Source: Halomonas heilongjiangensis (lineage in GTDB: Bacteria; Pseudomonadota; Gammaproteobacteria; Pseudomonadales; Halomonadaceae). Taken from it: a stretch of 39,018 bases of DNA. The notes under the pieces are model-generated. The model saw only the letters and a program-made list of their open reading frames with translations, did no database searches and was not told the DNA's origin. Shown here piece by piece: positions 36,974 through 39,018 of this stretch (position 1 is its first letter; each line of letters opens with the position of its first letter). The stretch is taken from the NCBI RefSeq assembly GCF_002879645.1, contig NZ_PNRE01000064.1, positions 1-39,018 of the forward strand. Direction: 5' to 3'. A program made the position numbers and the translations under genes.

Positions 36974-37887
36974 GCGTCGCCGCGCCGACGCCACGTGTCG
37001 CCCACCTGGGCATGCTGCTGTGGGCGGGGCTGGTGGGGCTGTCGTTTCCTGCCGTGGGGCTGATGAGCGAGCTGCCGCCGCTCTCGCTCACCGCCCTGCG
37101 CTTCGCCATCGCCTGCGCCGGGCTCTGGTGGCTGGCACGCCGCTCCCCGGCCTTCCTCCCCGGCTGGCGGGCGCTGCCGCTCTACGGCCTGATGGGGCTC
37201 TGCCTGGCGGGCTTCTTCGGCGCCATGTTCTGGGCGGCGCACCATGCCACGGCGCTCTCCATGGCCACCCTCTATGTCACCGTGCCGCTGCTGGCCTTCC
37301 TGCTGGGGCTGGGGTTCGGGGTCGAGCGCCTGGCCTGGCGGCTGCCGGCGATCCTCGGCCTGGGGGCGGCCGGGGCGCTGGGGCTGGCCTTCGCCGAGTC
37401 GCTGGGGGCGCCGGAAGGATTCGGCCTCGGCAGCGGCGAGGCGGTGTTCTTCCTCGGCTGCGTCTCCTCGGCGCTCTACCCGGTGCTCAGCAAGTGGGGG
37501 CTGGCCAGCGGCCGCCTGGACGAGTCGGCGGCGGTACGCACCTTCTGGAGCCTGGGCCTGGGCGGGGTGCTGATCGGCCTGCTGGGCCTGGCGATCGAGC
37601 CCGTCGGGCGCCTCGCTGCGATGAGCCGGGACGACCTCCTGCTGCTGGTCTACCTGGGGCTGTTCTCCAGCGCCCTGACCTTCTGGCTGATGCAGCGAGC
37701 CACCGCGGCGCTCACCCCCGGGGCGGTCACCGCCTACGGCTATCTGGTGCCCTTCGTCTCCATGCTGTTGCTGTTCATCGAGTCGCCGCAGCGGATCGGC
37801 TGGGTGTGGCTGCCGGGCAGCCTGCTGGTGCTGACGGCCATCGCCCTGCTGCTGCGCAACGGCCGGCCGCCGAAGCCGTTGCCCTGA
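36970..37887 (+). CDS. EamA-family (DMT superfamily) transporter
   Basis: A 305-residue inner-membrane protein with about ten hydrophobic segments in two EamA repeats: LLWAGLVGLSFPAVGLMSEL-PLSLTALRFAIA in the first, and SGEAVFFLGCVSSALYPVLSKWGLASG in the second, ending GYLVPFVSMLLLFIE. Such proteins export small metabolites; the substrate is not evident. The start is uncertain: TTG 36970 overlaps the preceding stop (TTGA), and ATG 37012 would begin right at the first helix. No upstream ATG is supported. Confidence 0.85.
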   Translation: MSVAAPTPRVAHLGMLLWAGLVGLSFPAVGLMSELPPLSLTALRFAIACAGLWWLARRSPAFLPGWRALPLYGLMGLCLAGFFGAMFWAAHHATALSMATLYVTVPLLAFLLGLGFGVERLAWRLPAILGLGAAGALGLAFAESLGAPEGFGLGSGEAVFFLGCVSSALYPVLSKWGLASGRLDESAAVRTFWSLGLGGVLIGLLGLAIEPVGRLAAMSRDDLLLLVYLGLFSSALTFWLMQRATAALTPGAVTAYGYLVPFVSMLLLFIESPQRIGWVWLPGSLLVLTAIALLLRNGRPPKPLP

Positions 37888-37900
37888 GCCGCCGGGTGGC

Positions 37901-38947
37901 TCACTCGTCCCCGTCATCGGCCGCTGGCGGCAGGTGAGCGAAGCGGGTACGGATCTCGTCGTGAATCGCCCGGGCGTTGCCCGCATGGCGGCGCGAGAAG
38001 TGGAAGGGGGCGAGCTGGCGGGCGCCGGCCGCGGCGGCGATCTCGCCGCAGGCGCGGGCGGTGAGGTGGCCGGTGAGTCGCGCCTGGTCGGCCTCGCGTG
38101 CCAGGAAGGGGGCCTCGCAGAACAGCACCTGGGCGCCCCGGGCCAGGGCGACCAGGCGCCGGCGGTTCTCCTTGGTGTCGCCCAGGTCGGTGGCGTAGAC
38201 CAGCCGCTGGCCGGGCTCGGTGAGCAGCAGAACCTCCGCCAGTCGTGCCACCTGCCAGCGCTCGCCGTTGGGCAGGGTGAGCCGGGCGGCACCGTCGCCG
38301 GCCAGCACATGGTGCTTGAGTTCGCCCAGCCAGGGGCCGGGCGGCCAGCCGAGGGCCTCCAGTCGTTCCTTGCGCACCTTCACCTGAAGGTCGGGCTCGA
38401 AGGCGAAGGCGAGCACCGGGGTGCCGTGATCCAGCGTCGCCGCGCGCACGCGAAAGCCGAGCTCCTCGTGCAGCACGCCGTCGGTCGCCGGTCGTGGCGG
38501 CAGGGGCGTCGGCCGTTTCTCGCCGGCGGTGAGGCGGCAGCGCTCGAGCCGTTCGCCGTGCAGCTCGTTGACCTCGAAGCGGGGTGCCTTGTCGCCCACC
38601 CGATCCCAGAGTACGCCACGGATCTGCCCGGCTAGATGGTCGGCCAGGCCCGGCGGGCCGTAGAACCGGCAGGCGGGGAAGGCGCCGATCCGCGAGCGTA
38701 GCAGCCAGGGGAAGCCGCCGATATGGTCGAAGTGGGCGTGGCTGATGAAGACGTCGGTCACCTGATGGGCGAGGCGCGCCGGCAGCCGACCGGGGTCGCC
38801 CAGGTCGAACAGCAGGCTGCGCTTCTGGTGCCTCAGGCGCAGGTGCAGCAAGGGGTCGCCGAAGACGCCATTGACCAGGGTCGCGGTCAGGGTGGTGAGC
38901 CGGATCCGGGGGCGTGGCCCCGGCCTGACCGCCAGGGGGGCGGGCAT
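37901..38947 (-). CDS. RNase Z-like metallo-beta-lactamase-fold hydrolase
   Basis: A 348-residue protein of the metallo-beta-lactamase superfamily. The zinc-binding motif SHAHFDHIGG has His70, His72, Asp74 and His75; a later His lies in ATLDHGTPVLAF, an Asp in VYATDLGDT, and a C-terminal His in PFHFSRRH, an arrangement like RNase Z (tRNA 3' processing) and its relatives. It could also be a hydrolase on another phosphodiester or ester. It converges with the EamA gene across a 13-bp gap. ATG 38947 has a poor ribosome site, and the frame stays open with a Pro/Ala/Arg-rich stretch to the right edge, so the true start may lie outside the window. Confidence 0.85.
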   Translation of the reverse strand: MPAPLAVRPGPRPRIRLTTLTATLVNGVFGDPLLHLRLRHQKRSLLFDLGDPGRLPARLAHQVTDVFISHAHFDHIGGFPWLLRSRIGAFPACRFYGPPGLADHLAGQIRGVLWDRVGDKAPRFEVNELHGERLERCRLTAGEKRPTPLPPRPATDGVLHEELGFRVRAATLDHGTPVLAFAFEPDLQVKVRKERLEALGWPPGPWLGELKHHVLAGDGAARLTLPNGERWQVARLAEVLLLTEPGQRLVYATDLGDTKENRRRLVALARGAQVLFCEAPFLAREADQARLTGHLTARACGEIAAAAGARQLAPFHFSRRHAGNARAIHDEIRTRFAHLPPAADDGDE

Positions 38948-39018
38948 TTCGGTCGGCTCGGCGGCGGGCCGGGTCGGCCTCGCCGGGGCGAGATGGGGGC
39001 GGGCGGTGCCCAGTTGTC

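Overview
The window is about 39 kb of GC-rich chromosomal DNA from a gammaproteobacterium. Gene content (a pyk/gap pair, the fur-recN-grpE-dnaK-dnaJ block, ratA-rnfH-bamE, smpB-ssrA, a carboxynorspermidine-type polyamine operon) and the style of the proteins point to the Halomonadaceae (Halomonas and relatives). That placement is inferred from protein resemblance, not from a search. No insertion sequence, phage, CRISPR array, tRNA or rRNA gene was seen.

Layout. 1-3.7 kb: pyruvate kinase (minus, running off the left edge), divergent from a glyceraldehyde-3-phosphate dehydrogenase of the Entner-Doudoroff-linked type, with two HexR-like palindromes between them, then a TSUP-family permease. 3.7-22.8 kb: a complete myo-inositol catabolic locus: iolG-iolB (minus), a hydroxypyruvate-isomerase-like gene, an RpiR-family regulator (iolR-like), iolI- and iolH-like isomerase genes, iolC (fused to a DUF2090 aldolase-type domain)-iolD-iolE-iolA, another TIM-barrel isomerase, an ABC importer (binding protein, permease, single-domain ATPase, permease) and a second iolG-type dehydrogenase. 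22.8-23.5 kb: two small genes, each broken by one apparent single-base frameshift. 23.5-27.3 kb: aspartate kinase, carboxynorspermidine decarboxylase and carboxynorspermidine synthase (all minus). 27.6-28.6 kb: tmRNA and smpB. 28.7-30.5 kb: ratA-rnfH, bamE, fur. 30.6-36.5 kb: recN with a LexA box, then grpE, dnaK and dnaJ with two sigma-32-type promoters. 36.7-38.9 kb: DUF2218 protein, EamA exporter, RNase Z-like metallo-hydrolase.

How the iol genes fit together: the ABC importer would take up inositol; IolG dehydrogenases oxidise it to 2-keto-inositol (inosose); IolI-type isomerases interconvert inososes; IolE dehydrates; IolD opens the ring; IolB isomerises 5-deoxyglucuronate; the IolC fusion phosphorylates the product and probably cleaves it to dihydroxyacetone phosphate and malonate semialdehyde; IolA oxidises the semialdehyde to acetyl-CoA. 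The triose phosphate enters lower glycolysis through Gap and pyruvate kinase, encoded next door.

The most interesting signal is regulatory. All four iol promoter regions carry palindromes of the form (T)GGAA-N6-TTCC(A) or close variants. In two of them, 12 kb apart, the full arrangement (palindrome, TATAGAAT at +28, second palindrome at +59) recurs with identical spacing. Other notable points are five TIM-barrel isomerase-type genes in one locus, a relic copy of the recN 3' end beside recN, near-duplicate terminators flanking the polyamine operon, and the paired frameshifts at 22.9-23.3 kb.
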